Source: Neobacillus sp. YX16
Lineage (GTDB): Bacteria; Bacillota; Bacilli; Bacillales; Cytobacillaceae
NCBI RefSeq assembly: GCF_030123505.1
Contig: NZ_CP126115.1
Location: 5,346,001 to 5,410,000, forward strand
Reading direction: 5' to 3'
Length of the DNA stretch: 64,000 bases
The notes below the pieces were generated by a model. That model saw nothing but the letters and a program-made list of their open reading frames with translations. It did no database searches and was not told the origin of the DNA. This document shows, piece by piece, positions 26,417 through 34,727 of this stretch. The position numbers and the translations under genes were made by a program. Each line of letters begins with the position of its first letter. The first letter of the stretch is position 1.

Positions 26417-27673
26417 TTATTCAGCATTAATGGAACCAATAAGCAGGTTGGCAATTTGAACGAGTTTTTCGTATTGTCCTGTTTCCACGTAATGATGGTA
26501 CAGTTCTTTACCGTACCTGTTCGTAAGCATTTCACTGTTACTGGAAGTGAAGTATGGAAGTGCCTCCTCCTCTATGCAGTGGTAATATTGTTCGTCATTT
26601 TCCTCTATCCGGAGGATAAGGAGCTTAAATACGATTATATAAACTTTGGTGTCTAACTTTTTAGCCATCGACAGCCCTTCTCGAGCATGCTTAAGCAGCT
26701 CGGCTTTACGCATAGATTTTCCTTCTAAGCAGCATTTTAGATAATTGTACCAACGCTGAAGGTATAGAACAGAAGGCTTATCCACAAGTCGAAGTGACTC
26801 CTTATAAGACTTTTGGGCATTTTGATAATCTTTTCTTCTGTAATACTCATAGCCTAGATTGTTTAGAAGCATCGTTTTCTTATCAGGTATATTCAGTAAT
26901 TCACAGTTATGAATCAACTTTTGGTACGCTGCTTCCACCTCTTTGAAATCAGTTTCAATATTGCTGCCAAGTGAAATAAGCATGATGGATTCTGCCATAA
27001 TGGCTCCTAAGAAGTTATCAATTTCTTTATAGTACCGCAGTGCTTTTTCCGCATAGGAATAGGCCAATACATAGGAATTCATCCATTGATAAGCGGCAGC
27101 CAAATGGTAATAGTATTCGAGATTTCCATACTCATTCCGATCAATTTCCTTCAGAATGGCGATCGCCTTTTGGTAACTTTCCGTTTTCGAGTATCTGTAA
27201 TTGAGAAGGTAATAGATTCCCCATACATGCCGGTACAGATTCCTTTCGTAAGCGGGAAGATCAGGATAGTCGCTTTGGACATGAATTAAAAAAGCATATG
27301 TCATTTTGAAATCCTGCTGGAGCAGATAATACCTCGCCAGCAGCAAGTAGTACAAGGCCGCATAAGAGGAAGACTCAATAAACGGAATGGTTTCCAGTTC
27401 CTTTTTGATTTCCTCGACTTCTTTCATCCTCCGCATGATGATAACCTTATGCCAGTAATGAAGCTGATTCCCCAGGTTCTCAAAGCGCTGAATCTCTTTT
27501 TCAATATCAATTTGTAAACGCTCTGAAAACAATGAGATGATCTCTGACGCATAGGGAGTTTGTCCCCGTTCAATTTTGCTCACATGGGTAACCGAGCAAA
27601 TTCCCCTGCCTAAATCCTCTTGAGTAAGCCCCTCTTTTTGACGGTAAAATTTAATAATTTCCCCAACCGACAT
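26417..27673 (-). CDS. HTH-TPR transcriptional regulator B (RNPP/NprR-like)
   Basis: A 418-residue paralogue of regulators A and C. HTH at residues 6-35 (FYRQKEGLTQEDLGRGICSVTHVSKIERG), then TPR helices with YYHLAAAYQWMNSYVLAYSYAEKALRYY and NLGYEYYRRKDYQNAQKSYKESLRL. Best similarity by eye is to regulator A, including the near-identical C-terminal pattern EEALPYF. It is convergent with the thermolysin gene. Upstream lies a MITE-like repeat. No obvious signalling-peptide gene is found within 70 bases downstream. Confidence 0.8.
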   Translation of the reverse strand: MSVGEIIKFYRQKEGLTQEDLGRGICSVTHVSKIERGQTPYASEIISLFSERLQIDIEKEIQRFENLGNQLHYWHKVIIMRRMKEVEEIKKELETIPFIESSSYAALYYLLLARYYLLQQDFKMTYAFLIHVQSDYPDLPAYERNLYRHVWGIYYLLNYRYSKTESYQKAIAILKEIDRNEYGNLEYYYHLAAAYQWMNSYVLAYSYAEKALRYYKEIDNFLGAIMAESIMLISLGSNIETDFKEVEAAYQKLIHNCELLNIPDKKTMLLNNLGYEYYRRKDYQNAQKSYKESLRLVDKPSVLYLQRWYNYLKCCLEGKSMRKAELLKHAREGLSMAKKLDTKVYIIVFKLLILRIEENDEQYYHCIEEEALPYFTSSNSEMLTNRYGKELYHHYVETGQYEKLVQIANLLIGSINAE

Positions 27674-27720
27674 CTAACTCTCCCCTTACAACCCTATGTA
27701 ATGTATTTCCTTTTTTAAGT

Positions 27721-27971
27721 AAGGCTGTGTTAAAGGATACTGTTGATTTTTAGAACCTGTTGATTGGAGCGGAAGGGCGCTTGACTCCTCGAAAATGCTA
27801 TCGCATTTTCTTCGTGCGTGGGCAGATTCGAGGATGTAAATCAAAGTCCTGCGGGATGAACGAGCTGAGTGAGACCCCGCAGAAGCGAAGCTGTAAGGGG
27901 GCTCACGGGTGAGCCCGCGGAAAGCATAGCGCCCTGGAGCGCAAATCAACAGCCTAGTTTAACACAGTCTT
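27721..27971. mobile_element. MITE-like element, 251 bp
   Basis: Terminal inverted repeats AAGGCTGTGTTAAA and TTTAACACAGTCTT match at 13 of 14 positions. The 4-base sequence AAGT flanks both ends, a likely target duplication. Subterminal CTGTTGATT / AATCAACAG arms extend the inverted repeat. The interior is GC-rich with internal hairpins and no transposase. A second copy lies at 28972-29404. Open frames across it are incidental. Confidence 0.8.
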
Positions 27972-28171
27972 AAGTAAAGAAATTTAACCCATTTTAGATA
28001 TCTGATATAGCAGGACTATTCTAGTTTATAGGCTTGTTCATTCTCTTGCCAAAAGGATATTGACTTAATTTTTAGAATCTTCCTGCGTAATTCAGTAGGA
28101 CAAAAGATACATATCTTATGTAACAAAGAAAACGGAAATCTTTACCACCACAGAATCAAAAGTTTAATCTC

Positions 28172-28208
28172 TTGACATCGAGATAAATTTGTATTATATT
28201 TATCTCGA
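28172..28208 (+). promoter_or_regulatory. promoter with inverted-repeat operator for FMN reductase
   Basis: TTGACA (28172-28177) and TATATT (28195-28200) are 17 bases apart. The arms TCGAGATAAAT (28178-28188) and ATTTATCTCGA (28198-28208) form a perfect inverted repeat across the spacer and -10. ATCTCGA half sites resemble MarR-type MhqR operators that control quinone/azoreductase genes in B. subtilis. Confidence 0.75.
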
Positions 28209-28299
28209 ATTAAAAATATTTAATTTGAGTATACTTTAATTCAAACAAACGAAACCGAAAAACCTAAATAGATAAAAATCACAGCAAGGGGTGGACAGC

Positions 28300-28899
28300 A
28301 TGGGTTTTTTAAACAAATTATTTGGTACAACAACTAAGGAGGAAAAAACAATGACAAATCCAAAATTAAAAATAGGTATTATTTTAGGTAGCACACGTCA
28401 AGGACGTGTTAGCCCGCAAGTAGGAGAATGGGTAAAAGGAATTGCAGATCAACGTGGAGATGCAGATTATGAAATCGTGGATATCGCAGATTACAACCTG
28501 CCTTTCTTAGGAACTACTGATGGAACTGAACCAGGTATCGCTGCTTGGAATGAAAAACTTGCAAGCCTAGATGGATTCGTATTCGTTGTTCAAGAATACA
28601 ACCACAGCATTACTGGCGCTTTAAAAAATGCAATTGATTTCGCACGTGAAGCTTGGTACAACAAAGCTGCTGGTATCGTAAGCTATGGTTCAACAGGCGG
28701 AGCACGTGCAGCTGAACACTTACGTGGAATCCTTGGCGAAGTAAAAGTTGCTGACGTTCGCACACATCCAACATTGTCTTTATTCACAGACTTTGAAAAC
28801 GGATCTGTATTCAAACCAGCTGATTTACATCAAACAAACATGACTGCAATGCTTGACGAAGTAATCGCTTGGAGCGGTGCTTTAAAAACAATTCGTTAA
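28300..28899 (+). CDS. NADPH-dependent FMN reductase
   Basis: A flavodoxin-fold NAD(P)H:FMN/quinone reductase. The FMN site is GIILGSTRQGRVSPQ, followed by PFLGTTDGTEPG, VVQEYNHSITGALKNAIDFAREAWYNKAAGIVSYGS, which is diagnostic. Two starts are possible: ATG 28300 (MGFLNKLFGTTTKEEK) after GGGGTGG, or ATG 28351 (MTNPKLKIGI) after a stronger AAGGAGG; the fold begins after the second. The promoter carries a palindromic operator resembling MhqR sites, so induction by quinones or azo compounds is likely. Codon use is that of a highly expressed gene. It sits between two MITE-like repeats. Confidence 0.88.
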   Translation: MGFLNKLFGTTTKEEKTMTNPKLKIGIILGSTRQGRVSPQVGEWVKGIADQRGDADYEIVDIADYNLPFLGTTDGTEPGIAAWNEKLASLDGFVFVVQEYNHSITGALKNAIDFAREAWYNKAAGIVSYGSTGGARAAEHLRGILGEVKVADVRTHPTLSLFTDFENGSVFKPADLHQTNMTAMLDEVIAWSGALKTIR

Positions 28900-28916
28900 T
28901 TTTCAGACACAACCAA

Positions 28917-28964
28917 AAGTAACCTCGTACTAGCCCTATTTTGGGATACGGGGTTACTTTTTTC
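28917..28964 (+). terminator. intrinsic terminator after FMN reductase
   Basis: Long stem AAGTAACC-CGTA ... TACG-GGTTACTT followed by TTTTC. Confidence 0.88.
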
Positions 28965-28971
28965 TTTTTAT

Positions 28972-29404
28972 AAGGCTATGTTAAAGCTCATTATTGATTT
29001 TGGCACTCTGTTGATTTGTGCGGAAGGCGCGAGACTCCTCGAAAATGCTACCGCATTTTCTTCGTGCGTGGGCAGATTCGAGGATGTAAATCAGTGTCCT
29101 GCAGGAGGACGGGACAGGGGAGACCCCGCAGGCGCGCTTTAGCGCCGAGGAGTAGGAAAAGCGGAAGCGCCTTGTACATCCCCGACAAGCGCTGGAGGGC
29201 CTGACGATGAAGTCGTTCTTTGACTTCAACGTTGGGACCGAAGCGTCTCGAGGGGCTAGGCGCTGCAGCTAGACAGGCTTTCCGAACCGCCTGCGGAAAG
29301 CGAAGCGCCTCGTGACAGTCAGAGACCGCCTGTCACTGCGGTGATTATTCAAAGAAGCTTTCCTTAGTGGAGCGCAAATCAACAGCCAAGTTTAACAGAG
29401 CCTT
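28972..29404. mobile_element. MITE-like element, 433 bp, containing a second repeat
   Basis: Terminal repeats AAGGCTATGTTAAA and TTTAACAGAGCCTT match at 13 of 14 positions and are the same type as at 27721-27971. TTAT flanks both ends, again a 4-base duplication. The left 130 bases match the first copy closely (shared CTCCTCGAAAATGCTA and TTCGTGCGTGGGCAGATTCG). It is about 180 bases longer because another repeat (29156-29274) sits inside. No transposase. Confidence 0.8.
29156..29274. repeat. nested Bacillus-type intergenic repeat (AGCGGAAGCGCCT family)
   Basis: Starts GGAAAAGCGGAAGCGCCTTG and ends with GGGGCTAGGCGCTGCAGCT plus AGACA, so its ends form an imperfect inverted repeat. This matches a dispersed intergenic repeat I recall from many Bacillus-group genomes. 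A minimal relative lies at 56276-56320. Confidence 0.65.
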
Positions 29405-29643
29405 TTATAAAGATTTTCAATATCAACCTAATGATTATGTATTATTACGAAACAACGCTTTCAAAAAATGATTGACGAATTCACTTTATACGTGATATCC
29501 ACTTAGGGTTAATTGATTTGTTTAATAAACAAATTAAAAAATGATTCACTACTATATTAAATAATAACCTTTTCACCTACTCTTTTTTATTTTTTTAGTA
29601 AGCGTAATCAATACTACATCTAGAACTTTCAGGAGGAATTATC

Positions 29644-30972
29644 ATGGAGAATTATTTACCAATTATTTGGGTAGCTCTCGGGGTTGCCTTGCTTCTTTTC
29701 TTAAACATGAAAGTGAAATTAAACAGTGTCCTTTCTCTTTTAATATCTGCAATGTTTGTAGGTATTGCAAACGGTCTCACACTTCCAGATGTTATCGCAT
29801 CGGTTAAAGCAGGCTTTGGAGGAACGCTCGGAAGTCTTGCGCTTATTATCGGTTTTGGCGCTGTACTAGGCAAATTGATGGTTGATTCAGGTGCGGCTCA
29901 ACGAGTTGCAACAACGCTCTTAAATAAATTTGGTGTAAAATATGTTGAATGGGCCATTTTACTCGTTGGTGCGATCTTCGGGATCTCCGTATTTTATGAA
30001 GTAGCCTTTATTATTTTGGCTCCACTTGTGATAAGTATCGCGATTGAAGCCAAAACACCTTTCTTACGACTTGGTATTACAATGGTAGCAGCTGCTACTA
30101 TGGCGCATAGTATTTTCCCGCCACAGCCTGGTCCGGTAGCGCTTGTAGACGCATACGGTGCCGACATGGGAATGGTTTATATTTTAGGACTTGTGGTTGT
30201 AATCCCTTCTGTCATATGTGCTGGTATCATTTTACCAAGATTACTACGTAACCTAGACCGCCCAGTGCCAGCTCTATTGAAAAAAGAAAAAGAATTCACG
30301 GAAGCAGAAATGCCAGGGTTTGCTATAAGTTTACTTGTTCCATTAACCCCTGCCATCATCATTACAGCTGCAACGATTATTAATTATTTTATCGAAAAAG
30401 GTTCAACTATTTATCAAATCGTTAACTTCTTCGGAAGTGCAGAAATTAGTATGATTCTAGCTGTTTTAGTGGCAATTTATGTGTTTGGTATTCGTGTTGG
30501 CCGGACAATGTCAGACGTCATGAAATCATTCTCTGGCGCGATTGAAGGAATTGCAATGATTGTCTTTATCGTAGGTTCTGGTGGTGCTTTCAAACAAATC
30601 ATCTTAGACTCAGGTGTTGGTGACACGATTGCAGCTATGATGCAAAACACAAGTGTTTCGCCATTAATTATGGCTTGGTTCATCACAGCATTGCTTCGGA
30701 TTGCCACAGGTACAGGTGTTGTATCAGCCATTACGGCTGCTGGTATCGTTGGTCCACTGATTCATACCTTTGATGTAAACCCTGTATTAATGGTGTTAGC
30801 AACAGCTGCAGGAAGCAACACGATTACACACGTGAACGACGCTTCCTTCTGGCTATTCAAAGAATACTTCGGATTATCCATTAAAGACACCTTCAAAACA
30901 TGGGGCCTTCTCTTGTTCGTAAACTCGATTGTCGGCCTAGGAATTGTTTTACTTCTAAGCTTATTTATATAA
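29644..30972 (+). CDS. GntP family gluconate:H+ symporter
   Basis: A 442-residue, 12-14 helix permease of the GntP family, which imports gluconate or related sugar acids with protons. Landmarks are GFGGTLGSLALIIGFGAVLGKLM, a serine-less FYEVAFIILAPL segment, HSIFPPQPGPVA and the C-terminal GSNTITHVNDASFWLFKEYFGLS, which is diagnostic. AGGAGGAATTATC precedes ATG 29644. Single gene with its own terminator; no gluconate kinase or dehydrogenase is nearby, so the actual substrate is open. Confidence 0.92.
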   Translation: MENYLPIIWVALGVALLLFLNMKVKLNSVLSLLISAMFVGIANGLTLPDVIASVKAGFGGTLGSLALIIGFGAVLGKLMVDSGAAQRVATTLLNKFGVKYVEWAILLVGAIFGISVFYEVAFIILAPLVISIAIEAKTPFLRLGITMVAAATMAHSIFPPQPGPVALVDAYGADMGMVYILGLVVVIPSVICAGIILPRLLRNLDRPVPALLKKEKEFTEAEMPGFAISLLVPLTPAIIITAATIINYFIEKGSTIYQIVNFFGSAEISMILAVLVAIYVFGIRVGRTMSDVMKSFSGAIEGIAMIVFIVGSGGAFKQIILDSGVGDTIAAMMQNTSVSPLIMAWFITALLRIATGTGVVSAITAAGIVGPLIHTFDVNPVLMVLATAAGSNTITHVNDASFWLFKEYFGLSIKDTFKTWGLLLFVNSIVGLGIVLLLSLFI

Positions 30973-30980
30973 GGAAGAAT

Positions 30981-31018
30981 GCGCTGCAGTCTATTCAATG
31001 ACTGTGGCGCTTTTTTTC
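30981..31018 (+). terminator. intrinsic terminator after gntP-type gene
   Basis: Stem GCGCTGCAGT / ACTGTGGCGC (one mismatch) and seven T residues. Confidence 0.85.
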
Positions 31019-31122
31019 CTTTTGTGTTTTTTCCAATTTGTCCAAGCCTCCCTTTTCAAGGATGCATACCTTAATTTTAAAGAATAAAGATTTTTATACA
31101 TTCTTGAAAGGAGATTAATCAA

Positions 31123-32184
31123 TTGCCAAAAGTTATGCATTTGAACCTAAGAGTTGACCCAACCCAATACATTCCTCAAATTCGTGATATTCCTGGGTAT
31201 GATTATATTCATTTGGTGCGGCAGCCCAAGTATATGATCAATCTGCCTCTACTCAATGGGCAGGTTCACTACCTGAGTGAAATTTTCTCGCCCAAGGAAT
31301 ATGTGAGAAAAAATAAGATAGACCTCTTACATGCGCACCATGGTCAATTAGGTCAATTACTTCTTCCATTTAAAGAAGAAACCTCTCTTCCGCTCGTAAC
31401 CAGTATTCGTGGCAGAGATGCAACTCTCGCGAATCAGCCGGTTGGCTATTTAGATGGTATGAAATTGCTTTTTGATCAAGGAGAACGATTTTTCCCTGTA
31501 TGTCAGTATTTAGCCCAGCAAATTAATATGTGGGGCTGTCCTGCTGAGAAAATCCGAGTACTTTATGGAGGGGTTGACCTCGATTTATTTCCATACAGGG
31601 CGCCTAATCAAAATGGTACTCAAAACATAATTTCCATTGGAAGATTAGTAGAAAAGAAAGGCCACCATATCTTAATGCAGTCCTTTAAAAAAATTCAAGC
31701 GAAATTCCCAAAAGCTACCCTCACCATCATCGGCGGAGGAGAACTGGAAGAATATCTAAAATCTCTTGCCTCCCAGCTAAATTTAGGTACTTCCTTTCGT
31801 CTATTGAATCGTGTTCCGAAAGCTATGATTCCTGAACTAATGGGACAAGCTGATTTATTTTGCGCTCCAAGCTTAACGGCGTCAACTGGTGATGTTGAGG
31901 GAATCCCGAATACGATCAAAGAGGCTATGGCCACTGGTATTCCGGTCCTCGCAACCAACCATGCTGGTATTCCAGAGATCATCAACCATAACCAAGAAGG
32001 GATATTGGTACGGGAGAACGATATCGATCATCTTGCACAAGCTTTGGAATACATGCTACTGGACAGAAGCTCTTGGGATAGATTTTCTCTTAGTGCCCGT
32101 CAAAAGGTAGAACAAAACTTTGACCAGAATAAGCAGCTTCTCCTACAGTCTAAATACTATGATGAATTGTTAGGGGGATCATGA
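31123..32184 (+). CDS. family 4 glycosyltransferase
   Basis: A GT-B retaining glycosyltransferase of about 353 residues. N-terminal domain contains LLHAHHGQLGQLLLPF and SIRGRDAT; the C-terminal domain has ISIGRLVEKKGHHILMQSF and the nucleotide-sugar motif GDVEGIPNTIKEAMATGIPVLAT with the paired glutamates (EX7E). TTG start follows AAAGGAG. It overlaps the next gene by four bases. With the epimerase two genes on, it probably builds a wall or surface glycan; acceptor and sugar are unknown. Confidence 0.88.
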   Translation: MPKVMHLNLRVDPTQYIPQIRDIPGYDYIHLVRQPKYMINLPLLNGQVHYLSEIFSPKEYVRKNKIDLLHAHHGQLGQLLLPFKEETSLPLVTSIRGRDATLANQPVGYLDGMKLLFDQGERFFPVCQYLAQQINMWGCPAEKIRVLYGGVDLDLFPYRAPNQNGTQNIISIGRLVEKKGHHILMQSFKKIQAKFPKATLTIIGGGELEEYLKSLASQLNLGTSFRLLNRVPKAMIPELMGQADLFCAPSLTASTGDVEGIPNTIKEAMATGIPVLATNHAGIPEIINHNQEGILVRENDIDHLAQALEYMLLDRSSWDRFSLSARQKVEQNFDQNKQLLLQSKYYDELLGGS

Positions 32185-33581
32185 TGGAAGATTTCAGATT
32201 AATAAAAGTGGCAAAGGGTCCAAAAACTCTACTAATCGACAACCCCACCAGCTATTCATTAATTGGAATGGGTGCTCAAGGAGCCGTCTTTAAACTATCA
32301 GAGGAGCGTTGTGTGAAAATTTACAGCAGCACCCTTCAAGCTCAAATGGAATTAGAAGCATTAAAAACTGGGCAGCACTTATCTTTTTTCCCGCGTTTAT
32401 ATGGCTATGGTGATAACTATATCGTCATGGAATACTTTAATGCTCCCACATTAAAGGAATACCTCCGGAATTGCACCTATATCCCGGAATCCTTTACTAG
32501 AAAACTTCTTTATATTTTAAATGAAATGAAAAAGGCACAATTCACAATGGTCGACGCCCCGCTTAGACACATCTTCGTCCTTGAAAATGAAGAATTGAAA
32601 GTAATTGATCATGTGAATGCCTTCAAACGAATTCATCCCGTACCGCTAAAATTATTGAGAGATTTAAATATGATGCTGCTTAAAGAATCCTTTCTATCTC
32701 AAGTTAGAAAGATGGAACGAGAAACATATGAAATATGGCAGCAATATTTTAAAGTAAACAAATTAGATTATCGGAACATCCCCGTATATTCGGGAGGAGA
32801 TGGCGAAGGAGTAAAAGTAGATAGCGCCATTTCGCAAACATTGATTGGAGCAGGCCACCAAGGTGCGGTCTATCGTATAGCAGAAGATAAATGTGTGAAG
32901 ATTTATGGAAAGCCGGAACATTGTGCCTTGGAAACAAAAGTTTTATTGTCTAATCAAAAATTATCATTTATTCCCAAGGTTTATGAAAAGGGAGAAAATT
33001 ATGTTGTAATGGAATATTTAGTGGGACCAGATCTAAACACATTTCTAAAAAAACAATCCACACTTCCATTGAGCGTGACTAAACAATTACTAGACATTCT
33101 AACATCCCAGAAACAAGCAGGATATAAACAAATCGATGCACCCCTACGGCATGTTTTTGTTACCAACAAAGGGTTTAAAATGGTCGACCACGTGTTCTCA
33201 TTCTGGTTCATACAAAAAAGACCACTAGAACTATTTCAAAATCTTCATGAAAGAGGATTCCTTGACGCTTTCCTTGAGCAAGTAGAGACTCTTGATCCTG
33301 TCACACATGCTGAATGGACGAAAACACCTATCCCACTCACAGAGGAAGAAGCGCAATTGGAGATAAAGAAAATACCCACTGAGGAAAAAGGAAAAAGAGA
33401 CCAAGGTCGTAATAGAGACGATCACCGTAAAAATGATCGTGACCATAAAAGAGGCAATGACCGTAATAAGGGACACAATCAAAAAAAAGAGCATCGGCAT
33501 AATAGGGAGCACGACCATAACAGAAACCGGGGTCATAATAAGGAGCATGATCGAAAAAATCGATCCGGTAGAAGAAAATGA
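32181..33581 (+). CDS. double kinase-fold protein with basic/His/Asn-rich tail
   Basis: A 466-residue protein with two tandem copies of a small protein-kinase-like domain. Copy 1 (about 20-195): GMGAQGAVFKLSEERCVKIY, YIVMEYF, VDAPLRHIFVLENEELKVIDH. Copy 2 (about 215-390): GAGHQGAVYRIAEDKCVKIY, YVVMEYL, IDAPLRHVFVTNKGFKMVDH. Glycine loop, lysine and hinge are kept, but HRDxxxxN is replaced by DAPLRHxFV and DFG by DHV, so activity is uncertain. The last 60 residues are nearly all H, R, N, D, K, G, E. Overlaps both neighbours by four bases, so it belongs to the glycan operon. Similar single-domain proteins exist in Bacillus (YrzF-type, from memory). Confidence 0.8.
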   Translation: MMEDFRLIKVAKGPKTLLIDNPTSYSLIGMGAQGAVFKLSEERCVKIYSSTLQAQMELEALKTGQHLSFFPRLYGYGDNYIVMEYFNAPTLKEYLRNCTYIPESFTRKLLYILNEMKKAQFTMVDAPLRHIFVLENEELKVIDHVNAFKRIHPVPLKLLRDLNMMLLKESFLSQVRKMERETYEIWQQYFKVNKLDYRNIPVYSGGDGEGVKVDSAISQTLIGAGHQGAVYRIAEDKCVKIYGKPEHCALETKVLLSNQKLSFIPKVYEKGENYVVMEYLVGPDLNTFLKKQSTLPLSVTKQLLDILTSQKQAGYKQIDAPLRHVFVTNKGFKMVDHVFSFWFIQKRPLELFQNLHERGFLDAFLEQVETLDPVTHAEWTKTPIPLTEEEAQLEIKKIPTEEKGKRDQGRNRDDHRKNDRDHKRGNDRNKGHNQKKEHRHNREHDHNRNRGHNKEHDRKNRSGRRK

Positions 33582-34573
33582 ACATTTTAGTGACAGGAGC
33601 AGCAGGTTTTATTGGGTTCCATCTTTCTAAACGTTTGTTAGCTGAAGATTATCATGTAATCGGTGTGGACAACCTAAATGAATATTACGATGTTCGTTTA
33701 AAAAAAGAGCGGCTAAGGCAATTACAAGATAACAAGAAGTTTACCTTTTATAAAGTAGATTTGGCTGATTCAGAATCATTAAACCAAATATTTGAGAGTT
33801 ACTCCATTCCAATTGTGATCAATTTAGCTGCTCAAGCTGGAGTCCGTTATAGTCTTACCCATCCACATTCCTATGTTCATTCCAATTTAGTAGGCTTTGT
33901 AAATATTTTAGAGGCATGCAGGCATTATCAAGTGGAGCACTTACTTTACGCGTCGTCTAGTTCTGTATATGGAGCCAATACCAAAACCCCCTTCTCTACC
34001 CAAGACTCTGTTGATCATCCGGTTAGTATCTACGCCGCAACGAAAAAGTCAAATGAATTAATGGCCCACACATACAGTCACTTATTTAATATCCCGACTA
34101 CTGGTCTTCGTTTTTTTACCGTGTATGGACCATGGGGCAGACCGGATATGGCCTATTACTCTTTTACGAAGGATATTATCGAAGGGAATACCATTCAGGT
34201 ATATAATAATGGGGATATGCTTAGAGACTTCACGTTTATCGATGATATTGTTGAAGGAATCGTCAAATTATTTGATCATCCGCCGATACCCGATTCAAAC
34301 AGAAACCTTGATCCCAGTACAAGTCATGCTCCCTACAAAATCTATAATATCGGCAACAACAGTCCAGTCAGATTGATGAATTTTATTTACACGTTAGAAA
34401 AGTTAATTGGCAAAAAGGCCAACATCGAATTTCTCCCGATGCAGCCTGGAGACGTGAAAGAAACCTATGCAGATATTACTGATTTACAGAAGGCAGCCGG
34501 ATTCTCCCCCGCTACCCCATTAGAAATAGGATTAGATCATTTCGTAGATTGGTATAAAAAATATCATAAATAA
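33578..34573 (+). CDS. NAD-dependent sugar-nucleotide epimerase (UDP-glucuronate 4-epimerase type)
   Basis: An extended SDR of 331 residues. NAD site TGAAGFIGFHLSKRL, then GVDNLNEYYDVRLKKERL, a signature of UDP-glucuronate epimerases, and NLAAQAGVRYSLTHPHSYV. Catalytic residues are in YASSSSVYG and SIYAATKKSNE (YxxxK). The product would be UDP-galacturonate or a related sugar used by the glycosyltransferase of the same operon (inference). ATG overlaps the preceding stop; a terminator follows the gene. Confidence 0.88.
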   Translation: MNILVTGAAGFIGFHLSKRLLAEDYHVIGVDNLNEYYDVRLKKERLRQLQDNKKFTFYKVDLADSESLNQIFESYSIPIVINLAAQAGVRYSLTHPHSYVHSNLVGFVNILEACRHYQVEHLLYASSSSVYGANTKTPFSTQDSVDHPVSIYAATKKSNELMAHTYSHLFNIPTTGLRFFTVYGPWGRPDMAYYSFTKDIIEGNTIQVYNNGDMLRDFTFIDDIVEGIVKLFDHPPIPDSNRNLDPSTSHAPYKIYNIGNNSPVRLMNFIYTLEKLIGKKANIEFLPMQPGDVKETYADITDLQKAAGFSPATPLEIGLDHFVDWYKKYHK

Positions 34574-34580
34574 ATGCCGG

Positions 34581-34611
34581 AATCCCCTCTACTTGATGGA
34601 GGGGATTTTTA
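34581..34611 (+). terminator. intrinsic terminator after epimerase
   Basis: Stem AATCCCCTC / GAGGGGATT followed by TTT. Confidence 0.85.
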
Positions 34612-34727
34612 GGTAGAAGTGAAAAATCGTACTATTTTACTATTAAAAGCACAAGAACAAAGACAAACAATTCAGTATACTTATCCTGAGAAAGTCATTC
34701 ATTTTTACTAGAGAGCAGGTTGATTGT

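Noticed and set aside
27686..27949. Protein-coding frame across the MITE-like element
   Set aside because: It spans the inverted-repeat element, has no ribosome site and a similar frame recurs in the second copy only because the repeat recurs.
28981..29229. Protein-coding frame across the second MITE-like element
   Set aside because: Same reason; translation shows Arg/Ser-rich low-complexity sequence typical of a non-coding GC-rich strand.
29440..29475. cre site upstream of the gluconate permease gene
   Set aside because: The AACGCTTTCA half matches but the left half lacks the conserved TG and A positions.
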